From: Methylomarinum sp965277025 | GTDB lineage: Bacteria; Pseudomonadota; Gammaproteobacteria; Methylococcales; Methylomonadaceae | Direction of reading: 5' to 3' | Assembly: GCA_965277025.1 (NCBI GenBank) | Contig: OZ255706.1 | Span: 2,418,001-2,482,000, forward strand | Length of the DNA: 64,000 nucleotides | Translations under genes and position numbers: made by a program | Notes under the pieces: generated by a model | Told to the model about the DNA's origin: nothing | Databases searched by the model: none | What the model saw: only the letters and a program-made list of their open reading frames with translations | Part shown: positions 19,084 through 27,638 of the stretch, one piece after another | Position numbering within the stretch: position 1 is the first letter of the stretch | Layout: every line of letters begins with the position of its first letter

Positions 19084-19260
19084 TTAATGACTTTCTGCTT
19101 CCTGTGCCTTTCTTTTAGCACACTTTTTTATACAAACGCAATTACCATTATTAGCACCACCACATGACCCTTTAATGGCTTTACGCCCAAAAATTACACC
19201 AACCGCCATGATAGCGATTACGATCAACATAAACACAAATGTAGCTAAAAAAACTGCCAT
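19084..19260 (-). CDS. nqrM: Na+-NQR maturation factor NqrM (DUF539)
   Basis: A 58-residue protein with one N-terminal transmembrane helix (FLATFVFMLIVIAIMAVGVIFG) followed by a cysteine-rich tail (KGSCGGANNGNCVCIKKC, four cysteines). This is the signature of NqrM, which is needed to install the Fe centre between NqrD and NqrE. An AGAGGTC ribosome binding site lies 6 nt upstream of the ATG. It lies about 290 bp downstream of nqrF, beyond a terminator-like hairpin, so it may be transcribed from its own promoter in that spacer or by read-through. Confidence 0.9.
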   Translation of the reverse strand: MAVFLATFVFMLIVIAIMAVGVIFGRKAIKGSCGGANNGNCVCIKKCAKRKAQEAESH

Positions 19261-19339
19261 AATGACCTCTTTTGCGATGATGTATATTACTTACAGTGAC
19301 ATACATCTTTTTAATTTAGTTCAGTAGGGAATCGCTGAG

Positions 19340-19440
19340 TTATTCGCGATTCCTTTGGACACAGGGATGTGTCGTCAAAATCAATAGCGCCAAGCTATTG
19401 ATTTTTTGAGAAAAGTGGAAATCGCATTTCCACTTTGCGT
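19340..19440. repeat. Dispersed intergenic repeat, copy b (best preserved)
   Basis: It contains CCTTTGGACACAGGGATGTG, then a 10-bp stem AATCAATAGC/GCTATTGATT (19379-19403) followed by T residues, then an 11-bp stem AAAGTGGAAAT/ATTTCCACTTT (19412-19436) with a 3-nt loop. Copies a, c and a weaker d share the order of blocks. Confidence 0.8.
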
Positions 19441-19484
19441 GGTGCTGGCAAATCATAAATGATTTATTCAGCGTTTTCGAAGAA

Positions 19485-19520
19485 ACAAAAATGGGGAACA
19501 AAGCGATGCTCGGTTCCCCA
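19485..19520 (-). terminator. Rho-independent terminator after nqrF
   Basis: On the minus strand an 8-bp stem TGGGGAAC/GTTCCCCA (19520-19492) is followed directly by TTTTTGTTTC. It lies 32 nt after the nqrF stop and should end most transcription of the nqrA-F operon. Confidence 0.75.
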
Positions 19521-19552
19521 TCAATGGTTACAAACGTACCGTTTGAAAACGA

Positions 19553-20773
19553 TTAGCCACCAAAATCATCCAACAGGATGTTTTCTCTTTCCACACCATT
19601 TTCCAACAGCATATTGATGACTGATGTATTCATAATCGGTGGTCCACACAAGTAATATTCGCAATCTTCCGGATTTGGATGATCTTTAATATACTCTTCA
19701 TATAAAACATTATGAATAAAACCAGTGTAACCCGTCCAGTTATCTTCCGGTAAAGGATCCGATAATGCAACATGCCATTCGAAATTATCATTTTCTTTGG
19801 CCAGCATATCAAAATCTTCTACATAGAACATTTCGCGCTTGCTTCGTGCTCCATACCAGAAAGTCATTTTACGTTTGGATTTCAAACGCCGTAATTGATC
19901 AAAGATATGTGAACGCATCGGTGCCATACCGGCACCACCACCGACAAAGACCATTTCATTATCGGTATCACGAGCAAAGAACTCACCATATGGGCCTGAA
20001 ACCACGGCCTTGTCACCCGGCTTCAAACTGAATATATAGGACGACATTTTACCTGGAGGCACATCATCTGGTGCGCCAGGAGGTGGTGTGGCAATCCTGA
20101 CATTCAGCATAATATCTTTCTCTTCAGGATAAGATGCCATTGAATAAGCACGTAAAACAGGCTCATCCACTTTGGAGACATATCGCCATAAATCGTATTT
20201 ATCCCAATCCTCGCGATATTCCTCTTCAATATCGAAATCTTTGAAGCTGACTTCATAAGGAGGACATTCGATCTGGATATATCCCCCGGCACGGTAATTG
20301 ATTTCCTCACCTTCCGGCAATTCCAGCACCAGTTCTTTAATAAAAGTCGCGACATTATGATTCGACTTGACGGTGCATTCCCATTTTTTGACGCCAAAGA
20401 CACTTTCTTCGACTTCGATGTCCATATCGTGTTTGACTGCCACCTGACAAGCCAGTCGTTCACCCTCGGCCGCTTCACGCTTGGTGATATGCGACATTTC
20501 CGTAGGTAAGATCTCACCGCCACCTTTCAAGACTTTGACTTTACACTGTCCACAGGTACCGCCACCGCCGCAAGCAGAAGGGATAAACAATTGGTTTTCA
20601 GCCAATGCTGTTAATAACTTAGCGCCAACCGGTACATGCAGCTTTTTCTCGTGGTTAACGACAATTTCGACATCGCCAGAAGGAACCAATTTACTCTTGG
20701 CGCCGATAATTATAAATACCAGCGCAATCACGATGACAGTGAATAAAATCACGCCTAATGCAATTTCAAGCAT
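19553..20773 (-). CDS. nqrF: Na+-NQR subunit F (NADH dehydrogenase/ferredoxin-like)
   Basis: A 406-residue electron-entry subunit of the Na+-translocating NADH:ubiquinone reductase. It has an N-terminal membrane helix (residues 5-25), a 2Fe-2S ferredoxin domain with CGGGGTCGQC (about 70-79) and the fourth Cys in LACQV (about 111), an FAD domain with RAYSMASYPEEK, and an NADH domain with GGGAGMAPMRSHIF and a C-terminal CGPPIMN. NADH is oxidised on the cytoplasmic side. It is the last gene of nqrABCDEF, 12 bp after nqrE, with a terminator behind it. Confidence 0.97.
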   Translation of the reverse strand: MLEIALGVILFTVIVIALVFIIIGAKSKLVPSGDVEIVVNHEKKLHVPVGAKLLTALAENQLFIPSACGGGGTCGQCKVKVLKGGGEILPTEMSHITKREAAEGERLACQVAVKHDMDIEVEESVFGVKKWECTVKSNHNVATFIKELVLELPEGEEINYRAGGYIQIECPPYEVSFKDFDIEEEYREDWDKYDLWRYVSKVDEPVLRAYSMASYPEEKDIMLNVRIATPPPGAPDDVPPGKMSSYIFSLKPGDKAVVSGPYGEFFARDTDNEMVFVGGGAGMAPMRSHIFDQLRRLKSKRKMTFWYGARSKREMFYVEDFDMLAKENDNFEWHVALSDPLPEDNWTGYTGFIHNVLYEEYIKDHPNPEDCEYYLCGPPIMNTSVINMLLENGVERENILLDDFGG

Positions 20774-20785
20774 TACTTATCCTTC

Positions 20786-21394
20786 CTACAGTTGAATTCC
20801 AGAAAAAGCCATGAAGCCCAAAGACATCAGGCCAGCGCTTATGAATGTGATACCCAGGCCTTGCAATCCAGCAGGTATATCGCTGTATTTCAATTTCTCA
20901 CGTACACCTGCCATTACCGTAATCGCCAACGCCCAACCAAAGCCACTGCCAACACCATACACGACACTTTCAGTGAAATCATAATCCCGCTCGATCATGA
21001 ACAAACTGCCGCCTAAAATCGCACAGTTAACCGTAATCAGAGGCAAGAAAACACCTAATGCATGAAATAGTGCAGGAAAGAATTTGTCCAGCACCATCTC
21101 AAGAATTTGCACCAGGGCGGCGATCATGCCGATACAGCTCAGCAATGACAAAAAGCTGAGATCAACACCGGTAATTCCCATCCATGACAATGCATCTTCT
21201 TTCAACAAAGTATGATAGATGATGTTATTGACTGGGACAGTGATCATTTGCACCACCAAAACAGCAATACCCAATCCCATAGCAGTCGAGATTTTTTTCG
21301 AAACCGCCAGGAATGTACACATCCCCAGAAAAAAAGCCAACGCCAGGTTTTCGACAAAAACAGCTTTGATAAACAGACTGATATAAGCTTCCAT
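20786..21394 (-). CDS. nqrE: Na+-NQR subunit E
   Basis: A 202-residue integral membrane subunit with six hydrophobic helices. Its conserved cysteines (FFLGMCTFLAVS about residue 26, TVNCAILGG about 120) are the ones that, together with NqrD, hold the membrane-embedded Fe centre used for Na+-coupled electron transfer. Its start overlaps the nqrD stop by one base, so translation is coupled. Confidence 0.96.
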   Translation of the reverse strand: MEAYISLFIKAVFVENLALAFFLGMCTFLAVSKKISTAMGLGIAVLVVQMITVPVNNIIYHTLLKEDALSWMGITGVDLSFLSLLSCIGMIAALVQILEMVLDKFFPALFHALGVFLPLITVNCAILGGSLFMIERDYDFTESVVYGVGSGFGWALAITVMAGVREKLKYSDIPAGLQGLGITFISAGLMSLGFMAFSGIQL

Positions 21395-22074
21395 TAGTGA
21401 TGCCCTCCTTCACCATGTGCGATATCCAGGGTTTTGAAATCCTGTTCTTCTTGTTGTTCTGGTTTCCATTGTCTGAAAACCCAGATAATCATTCCAATAA
21501 TAAAGAAGGCACTCGGTGGTAACAACATCAGGCCATTAGGGTCATACCAACCTCCATCTTTTACCAGAGGAAGAATTTCTATCCCCAACAATTTACCAGA
21601 GCCGAATAACTCTCTGAAAAAGGCCACAATGATCAAAATCAAACTGTAACCAAGACCGTTGCCAATACCATCTATAAAGCTGGCTAATGGAGGATTTTTC
21701 ATCGCATAGGCTTCTGCACGCCCCATAACGATACAGTTGGTAATAATCAAGCCAACAAAAACAGACAATTGCTTACTGATTTCATAAGCAAATGCCTTCA
21801 ACACCTGATCAACCACAATAACCAACGATGCAATAATTGTCATCTGTACAATAATCCGGATACTGCCCGGAATATGGTTACGGATGGTACTGATTGCTGC
21901 ACTTGAACATGCGGTTACCGTTGTCAATGCCAAGGCCATAATCAATGACGTTGACATCTGTGAGGTCACCGCCAAAGCCGAACAAATACCCAGAACCTGT
22001 AATGTAATGGGGTTATTATCGACTAACGGTTCAATCAATACTTTTTTAGTTTCTTTATCTAAAACTGCACTCAT
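21394..22074 (-). CDS. nqrD: Na+-NQR subunit D
   Basis: A 226-residue membrane subunit, homologous to NqrE, with six helices. Cysteines in LGICSALAVT (about 31) and ITNCIVMGRAEA (about 112) correspond to the Fe-centre ligands. It ends in a His/Glu-rich tail (AHGEGGHH). It lies 9 bp downstream of nqrC. Confidence 0.96.
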   Translation of the reverse strand: MSAVLDKETKKVLIEPLVDNNPITLQVLGICSALAVTSQMSTSLIMALALTTVTACSSAAISTIRNHIPGSIRIIVQMTIIASLVIVVDQVLKAFAYEISKQLSVFVGLIITNCIVMGRAEAYAMKNPPLASFIDGIGNGLGYSLILIIVAFFRELFGSGKLLGIEILPLVKDGGWYDPNGLMLLPPSAFFIIGMIIWVFRQWKPEQQEEQDFKTLDIAHGEGGHH

Positions 22075-22083
22075 GATCTTCCC

Positions 22084-22938
22084 CTATCCATTGCTTCTGA
22101 TTTTATCCAGATAGCGCTTGAATCCTTCTTCGCCTAACCAGAATTGAATTAAATTTGTTACCCCATTACTGGTTAATGTTGCACCAGCCAAAGCATCAAC
22201 CTTATATACTGCATCCGGCTTTGAAGGATCAACATTACCTTTCACCAGTTTTAATGCCACATTCCCGTTTTCATCATAGACTTTTTTACCTTTCCATAAT
22301 GCACGCCAATTTGGATTTACGACTTCGCCTCCCAATCCTGGAGTTTCTGCCTGGTCGTAGAAGTTAATACTTTTAACTGTTTGACCATCAGCTTCCAAAG
22401 CCAGAAAACCATACATGGTTGACCACAAACCATAACCATGAACAGGCAAGATAATGGAATCGATCTTATCGCCTTTTTTGACCAAATAAACTTTAGCTAT
22501 TTTGGCTTTTCGGCGGATATGCGCAATATCTTTTTCTGCTGGTATAGCAACGCTTAATTCTGGATCTTTAGCGGCTTTACGTTGATCATAAGATGCAGGA
22601 TCCATATCTTCAACGTATTCACCCGTTTCAAGATTTACCAGTTTTTCTTCCACTAATTCAGCAAAAGCCTGATGAACATCTGTATCTTCGGTCAGCAAGC
22701 CGGCGACATCAAGGATATTCCTTTTCATATCCATGGCTTTGTTTTCAATTTGCAGTGGTTTTAATGCTACCGCTGAAAAAGAAACCAAAATTGCACAGAC
22801 AAAACTCAAAGACAGAGCAACCGCAATGGTTTTTTCCAGGCTGTCATTGCTCAATGACAAGATTTTATCTGCATAAGCCTTGAACTTTTGATAATGCTCG
22901 CAGCTCTCCAGTTTTTGTTTTAAATTTCCGTTAGACAT
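22084..22938 (-). CDS. nqrC: Na+-NQR subunit C (covalent FMN subunit)
   Basis: A 284-residue periplasm-facing flavoprotein anchored by one N-terminal helix (AVALSLSFVCAILVSFSAVAL). The FMN attachment site is present as DALAGATLTSNGV (about 251-263), where FMN is esterified to the Thr after GA; the usual SGAT is AGAT here. The attaching enzyme ApbE is not encoded in this cluster. The start overlaps the nqrB stop by 8 bp. Confidence 0.95.
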   Translation of the reverse strand: MSNGNLKQKLESCEHYQKFKAYADKILSLSNDSLEKTIAVALSLSFVCAILVSFSAVALKPLQIENKAMDMKRNILDVAGLLTEDTDVHQAFAELVEEKLVNLETGEYVEDMDPASYDQRKAAKDPELSVAIPAEKDIAHIRRKAKIAKVYLVKKGDKIDSIILPVHGYGLWSTMYGFLALEADGQTVKSINFYDQAETPGLGGEVVNPNWRALWKGKKVYDENGNVALKLVKGNVDPSKPDAVYKVDALAGATLTSNGVTNLIQFWLGEEGFKRYLDKIRSNG

Positions 22939-24133
22939 TGCGTTTCATCCTTCTTTTAATATTTGCCTGGACGACAAAATAATCAATAACAGGTGCAAAC
23001 ATATTGGCAAACAAAATAGATAGCATCATGCCTTCAGGGAATGCCGGATTGACAACTCGTACCAACACGACCATGACACCAATCAATGCGCCAAAAATCC
23101 ATCGCCCGGTATTTGTCATCGCGGCGCTGACAGGGTCTGTCGCCATATAAACCATACCGAAAGCAAAACCACCGACGGTCAAATGCCAATACCATGGAAA
23201 ATCAAACATGGGATTAGTATCACTACCAATAATATTAAACAATATGGAGGTTGCGATCATGCCCAACAAAACGCCGCCCATAACACGATAGGAAGCAATT
23301 TTGGTATAAAGTAAAAATGCCGCCCCAATCAGGATAGCCAAGGTTGATGTTTCGCCTATTGAACCTGGCATAAAACCCAAAAATGACTGGAACCATCCAT
23401 AACCCGCTTCGGTAACTGCATCCAAACCACCTTGGGCCGCCAAACCTAAAGGCGTCGCCATGGTATAACCATCAATACCAACCCAGACAGTATCACCTGA
23501 CATAGCGGCAGGATAAGCAAAGAATAAAAATGCGCGCCCGGTAAGAGCCGGATTTAAAAAGTTTTTCCCGGTTCCACCAAACACTTCCTTACCGATAACG
23601 ATACCAAAAGAAATACCTAAGGCTACCTGCCATAAAGGAATATCGGGTGGCAAAATCAAGGTATAAAGCATTGACGAAACTAGAAAACCTTCGTTGACTT
23701 CATGCCCTCTGACTGTCGCAAACAATACTTCCCATATACCGCCTACCGCCAAGGTAACGATATAAATAGGCAGGAAATACAATGCTCCATGAACAAAATT
23801 GGCAATTGGGTTCATCGGATTATAGCCAACTACTGACATGATAATGTCGCGCCAGCTACCGGCCTTCTCCAGCCCCATCGCTTGAATAGCCAAATTTGCT
23901 TGATAGCCAGTATTGTACATAGCCATCAGAATACAAAAGAATGTAGCAATCACTACAAAAGTCATGGTTCGTTTCAGGTCATTACCATCACGAACATGAG
24001 TTTTACCGCGCGTTACATCGGCTGGCGTATAAATAAAAGTATCCACCATCTCATAAAGACCGTAATACTTTTCAAATCGCCCGCCTTTTGTAAAATGCGG
24101 CTCTAACTTATCTAAAAAGTCTCTAGCCGACAT
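22931..24133 (-). CDS. nqrB: Na+-NQR subunit B
   Basis: A 400-residue membrane subunit, with about ten helices, that forms part of the Na+ channel and binds FMN, riboflavin and quinone. The covalent FMN site is recognisable in DGYTMATPLG (about 236), in the place of the usual S/TGAT. GKEVFGGTGKNFLNPAL and the cytoplasmic N-terminal segment KYYGLYEMVDTF are typical. The start overlaps the nqrA stop by one base. Confidence 0.96.
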   Translation of the reverse strand: MSARDFLDKLEPHFTKGGRFEKYYGLYEMVDTFIYTPADVTRGKTHVRDGNDLKRTMTFVVIATFFCILMAMYNTGYQANLAIQAMGLEKAGSWRDIIMSVVGYNPMNPIANFVHGALYFLPIYIVTLAVGGIWEVLFATVRGHEVNEGFLVSSMLYTLILPPDIPLWQVALGISFGIVIGKEVFGGTGKNFLNPALTGRAFLFFAYPAAMSGDTVWVGIDGYTMATPLGLAAQGGLDAVTEAGYGWFQSFLGFMPGSIGETSTLAILIGAAFLLYTKIASYRVMGGVLLGMIATSILFNIIGSDTNPMFDFPWYWHLTVGGFAFGMVYMATDPVSAAMTNTGRWIFGALIGVMVVLVRVVNPAFPEGMMLSILFANMFAPVIDYFVVQANIKRRMKRNV

Positions 24134-25476
24134 TATCCTTCCTTCTCGATTTTAGTTAAATTTACTCGTAAAACAGAACCGAAATCATGTTTGCCCGGGT
24201 CGGCAAATGTCATCAAACTCAGGTCTTCTTCAACCAATTCCAGACAACCAAGTTGTTGCGCCTGGTCAGTATCAGCAATAACAATTGCTTTCAACAAAGG
24301 GGTCGCCAAAATATCCAGAGGCATCACCATTTCATAAACGCCAACCGGTACAATGGCCCGGTTACTACCATTTTTATCGGTTGTAAAAGGAAACAGCCGA
24401 CTGCGATCACGACTGCTTAGATAGACATTTAATACGGAATATTTATTTTTTCCAGGTACAATCCAGCCAAATAGTTCACGTTCACGACCTTCTTTCAGAG
24501 CCGATATTTGCAAGCTATAGCAACCCAGATAAGCTAATTCATCCGCAGCTTTATGGCCATATAAAACAGAACCCGAAACAACACGATTCTCGACACTGTC
24601 ATCTAGTTCACCTGCAACCAGATCATCAGTCGATGCGCCTACCCGGGTTTTGATTAACCGCGGCTTCTTGACAGTAGGACCTGCCAGAGAAATTACACGC
24701 TCTACATTAATTTTACCTGTACGGAACAAAGCCCCAATCGCAATAACCGCTTGATAATCAATATGCCAAACAGTTTTATCAATGTTTACCGGATCAATCA
24801 GATGTATATGCGTACTAGGCAGCCCGGCCGGATGTGGCCCGGAGAATTCGGCTGTCACACAAGCTGCATGATCAGCGATATCTGCACCAGTTGCTTTACA
24901 CAAGTAGGTTTTACCATCGGTCAACTGAGAGACAATAGTCAAACCGTTAATGAAATCTTTCTCGCGTTGTTTGATAACCACAACCGGATCAGCCGCCAAA
25001 GGGCGTGTATCGATAGCTGTGATAAAAATAGAACTTGGTGTTGTATCAACGGCAGGAATTTTACCGTAAGGACGTGTCAGAAAAGATGTCCATAGACCGG
25101 AGGCTAAAAGATTTTCTTTTATCTTTTCAGCCCCAATGGAATTCATTTCGGATTCTTTATATTGTTCGAAAGTCTCCTCTTCATTTCCCTTGAGTTCGAT
25201 GACAACCGACTGCAGCGCTCTGCGTGCTCCGCGATTGATTGCTTTTACCACGCCAGCTCCTGGGGCGGTAAAATTGACTCCAGGGTTTTTCTTGTCAGTA
25301 AAGAGAACCTGGCCTAATTTGACCTTATCCCCTTCACTCACCATCATTTTCGGTTTAAGGCCTTCATATTCCGTGCCCAATATAGCCACGGATTTAACCT
25401 TGTTACCGGCTTCAATTTTCTGTTCAGGCCTACCGGTAATCGGCAGATCCAAACCTTTTTTAATCGTAAATTGCAT
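24133..25476 (-). CDS. nqrA: Na+-NQR subunit A
   Basis: A 447-residue peripheral cytoplasmic subunit and first gene of the operon. The family N-terminus (IKKGLDLPITGRPEQ), VSEGDKVKLGQVLF and AINRGARRALQSVVIEL are present; length is normal. It contributes to quinone binding near NqrB. The operon promoter must lie in 25477-25800, where I see the repeat copy c but no clear -35/-10 pair. Confidence 0.96.
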   Translation of the reverse strand: MQFTIKKGLDLPITGRPEQKIEAGNKVKSVAILGTEYEGLKPKMMVSEGDKVKLGQVLFTDKKNPGVNFTAPGAGVVKAINRGARRALQSVVIELKGNEEETFEQYKESEMNSIGAEKIKENLLASGLWTSFLTRPYGKIPAVDTTPSSIFITAIDTRPLAADPVVVIKQREKDFINGLTIVSQLTDGKTYLCKATGADIADHAACVTAEFSGPHPAGLPSTHIHLIDPVNIDKTVWHIDYQAVIAIGALFRTGKINVERVISLAGPTVKKPRLIKTRVGASTDDLVAGELDDSVENRVVSGSVLYGHKAADELAYLGCYSLQISALKEGRERELFGWIVPGKNKYSVLNVYLSSRDRSRLFPFTTDKNGSNRAIVPVGVYEMVMPLDILATPLLKAIVIADTDQAQQLGCLELVEEDLSLMTFADPGKHDFGSVLRVNLTKIEKEG

Positions 25477-25705
25477 AGTGAATAAGCCTGCTCTCCAGAC
25501 AAGTTGCAGCCAACATCCCTCTCGTTTACAACTGCAAAAACAAGAGGCGCTTCAAGACATAAAACCCGAATATTTCACCATATCTGACCTCCATACTCAA
25601 TGGAAAAAACATCCATTAAGGAAACACCGAACAAATCGCTCCTGATTTGAAGCTATTAATTTATGCAACACATCCGTGCAGCACTTAGGATATTGATTTA
25701 ATCAG

Positions 25706-25792
25706 TGCTTCCTTTGGACACAGGGGTGTGTCGTCAAAATTGATAGCACCAAGCTATTGATAGTGAAAATCGCACAACGCTTTGTGGGCGCT
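25706..25792. repeat. Dispersed intergenic repeat, copy c
   Basis: It begins CCTTTGGACACAGGGGTGTG, then TGATAGCACCAAGCTATTGA, then AAAATCGCA, in the same order as copy b but with a decayed second hairpin. It sits in the 327-bp spacer between the metallophosphoesterase fragment and nqrA; the rest of the spacer shows no gene. Confidence 0.75.
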
Positions 25793-26177
25793 GACAGTTA
25801 AGCTTATATCTCCACACATTGGTTGACATCAAGGCCTTCAACCAGTCTTCGCCCATGGTAACCCCTCGGATTACTGAGAAATCGCGTCCCGGCAATTCGA
25901 TAGTTTCCGCTATTGTGCACATGGCCATGAAACCAGACTGCTATTTCATATTCATGAAAAAGCTCCTTCAAATCATTACAATAAGCCAGTTTTTTCAATG
26001 CTTGAGGAGATTTATACCAGCTCCACTCTGTCGGTGCATGATGGGTAATTACAACGGTTTCCCCAGAAAAAGGCTCGGCCAGTTTGCTTTCCAGCCAATT
26101 TCGGGATTTTTTATACAATCTGGAAAATTCTGTCTGGTCAAATTTTTGTTCTTTAAATTTGATTTTTCTAAAGTCAT

Positions 26178-27300
26178 AGAAGTTACGCATTGACAACAGA
26201 TCGGAATTTTGGGTTTAAATGATTCATATTTGGCATAAAGGTGTCGATAAACGAAGCCATAACATCGTTGAATAAATTCCGCTGTACGCCATAGCAATTA
26301 TTAATCACGTCTGCAAAGCTCAATTTTTGTAATTGAACAAAGCCACAAATTGCAGAAAAAATATGATTATTTATTGCTCTTTTATTGCGAACCTGGAACC
26401 GCTCAATATTACACACCTGCTTTATTGCCCGATGATATTGCTCAATCTGCCAATGCCTATCATGTTGTTCGGTAAATGCTTTCTTGTCAAAAACAGCGGT
26501 TTTTTCTTCATCAGGTAGTGAACTTATGTAATGGCGAACTTGTTCTTTCAAGGTCGTCCGAAATAATTTCACATACCCAAAATTTTTGAGCCAAACCATT
26601 AAGCCGTCTTCCGGGATTTCTAATTGCCTGACTTGAACCCATGAACCTTTTTCAACAGAGACTAATCGATTACCTTCCACTGCAAAGAATAATCCTGTCT
26701 GATGATTTCTTATCAATTTAAGATTATCCACGCAACTGTACCAGCTATCTCCTGTTATAAAACCAGGTTCTAGTCCCCAAGCTAATACTTCGGTCAGCAT
26801 GTCTTGAAAATAGTCATTTTTTGTCTTTCCTTCCGCCTTATCGACCACCCGGAAATTCAGTGGTTGGTGTTTTCCTTGAATGTCTGTGTAGTACAACGTG
26901 ATAAGATTGATTCCCTTGACTGCTCTATGATGTTTTCCCGACCAAAAATAACTGACATATGCCATATATTGGCTATAAGGTTTATCAAGAACACTATCGT
27001 CAACACTCAAGGTTCCGCCCTTTAAATTCAGGCTTGCGCTGGCTTCATTGTATAAATCCCGCCCAGTGTAATGCTCCCGATTTAGAAATCGATTTACGCT
27101 ATCATGTGATATTGACATGACTTCTCCTAATCGTCGACAACTAGCTTGTTTCGGCTCACTTAATAAAAAACCAATATACATGGGTAATGTACAGCAGGCT
27201 GTTGAGGGGCGTGTTATTTCTCTTATCAAGGTTTGCCTTGCATTGACTTTGGGATTTTTTAAACCCATAGTTTAACATTGCCTGTCAATGCGTAACTTCT
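26178..27300 (-). mobile_element. IS701-like element (type A), copy 1, complete
   Basis: The ends are AGAAGTTACGCATTGACA in inverted orientation. A 7-bp duplication AAGTCAT flanks it at 26171-26177 and 27301-27307. Removing the element restores the phosphoesterase frame. Length is 1123 bp. Confidence 0.9.
26183..27268 (-). CDS. IS701-like DDE transposase (type A)
   Basis: A 361-residue protein spanning the element. Candidate catalytic residues are D in GTLSVDDSVLDKPYS (about residue 92), D in FITGDSWYSC (about 176) and E in HWQIEQYHRAIKQ (about 284). The short N-terminal region SHDSVNRFLNRE resembles the DNA-binding part of DDE_5/IS701 proteins. It is intact, and 55852-56937 encodes a nearly identical protein. 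Confidence 0.85.
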   Translation of the reverse strand: MGLKNPKVNARQTLIREITRPSTACCTLPMYIGFLLSEPKQASCRRLGEVMSISHDSVNRFLNREHYTGRDLYNEASASLNLKGGTLSVDDSVLDKPYSQYMAYVSYFWSGKHHRAVKGINLITLYYTDIQGKHQPLNFRVVDKAEGKTKNDYFQDMLTEVLAWGLEPGFITGDSWYSCVDNLKLIRNHQTGLFFAVEGNRLVSVEKGSWVQVRQLEIPEDGLMVWLKNFGYVKLFRTTLKEQVRHYISSLPDEEKTAVFDKKAFTEQHDRHWQIEQYHRAIKQVCNIERFQVRNKRAINNHIFSAICGFVQLQKLSFADVINNCYGVQRNLFNDVMASFIDTFMPNMNHLNPKFRSVVNA

Positions 27301-27380
27301 AAGTCATTCAATGTCTTGCCTATTGCTTCCGCCTTTTCATTTCCCTCAATGAACAAATCTGCCCATAAGGTACATCCTAA

Positions 27381-27638
27381 CGATCATCGCAAGAATTGCC
27401 ACCCCGCATGATGAAATGTTGTAGAGTTCCTTGTGAAAGATGGCGGTTAAAGACTGCGCTTTACTTTGGAGCCTTAGAACCCGACTGCTAACGTAGCCTG
27501 CCATGGATGACTCGAACCCCGGATTGCTTCTTTAAGAGCGAATGTTAAAAGGGCCGTTGACGATTTACATCGCCCTCAGGCAGATCATCCAGGCAACCGC
27601 CACCTTCCAGGCTCAATCATAGAGTAAAGGAGGAAAAA
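27381..27638 (+). ncRNA. Candidate bridge RNA region of the IS110 element
   Basis: The 258 bp between the left end and the transposase start are non-coding and nearly identical in both copies, whereas only 83 bp follow the gene. IS110-group recombinases use a structured bridge RNA transcribed from the long 5' non-coding end to pair with target and donor DNA. I infer such an RNA here from position and conservation only. I have not resolved its loops. Confidence 0.45.
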
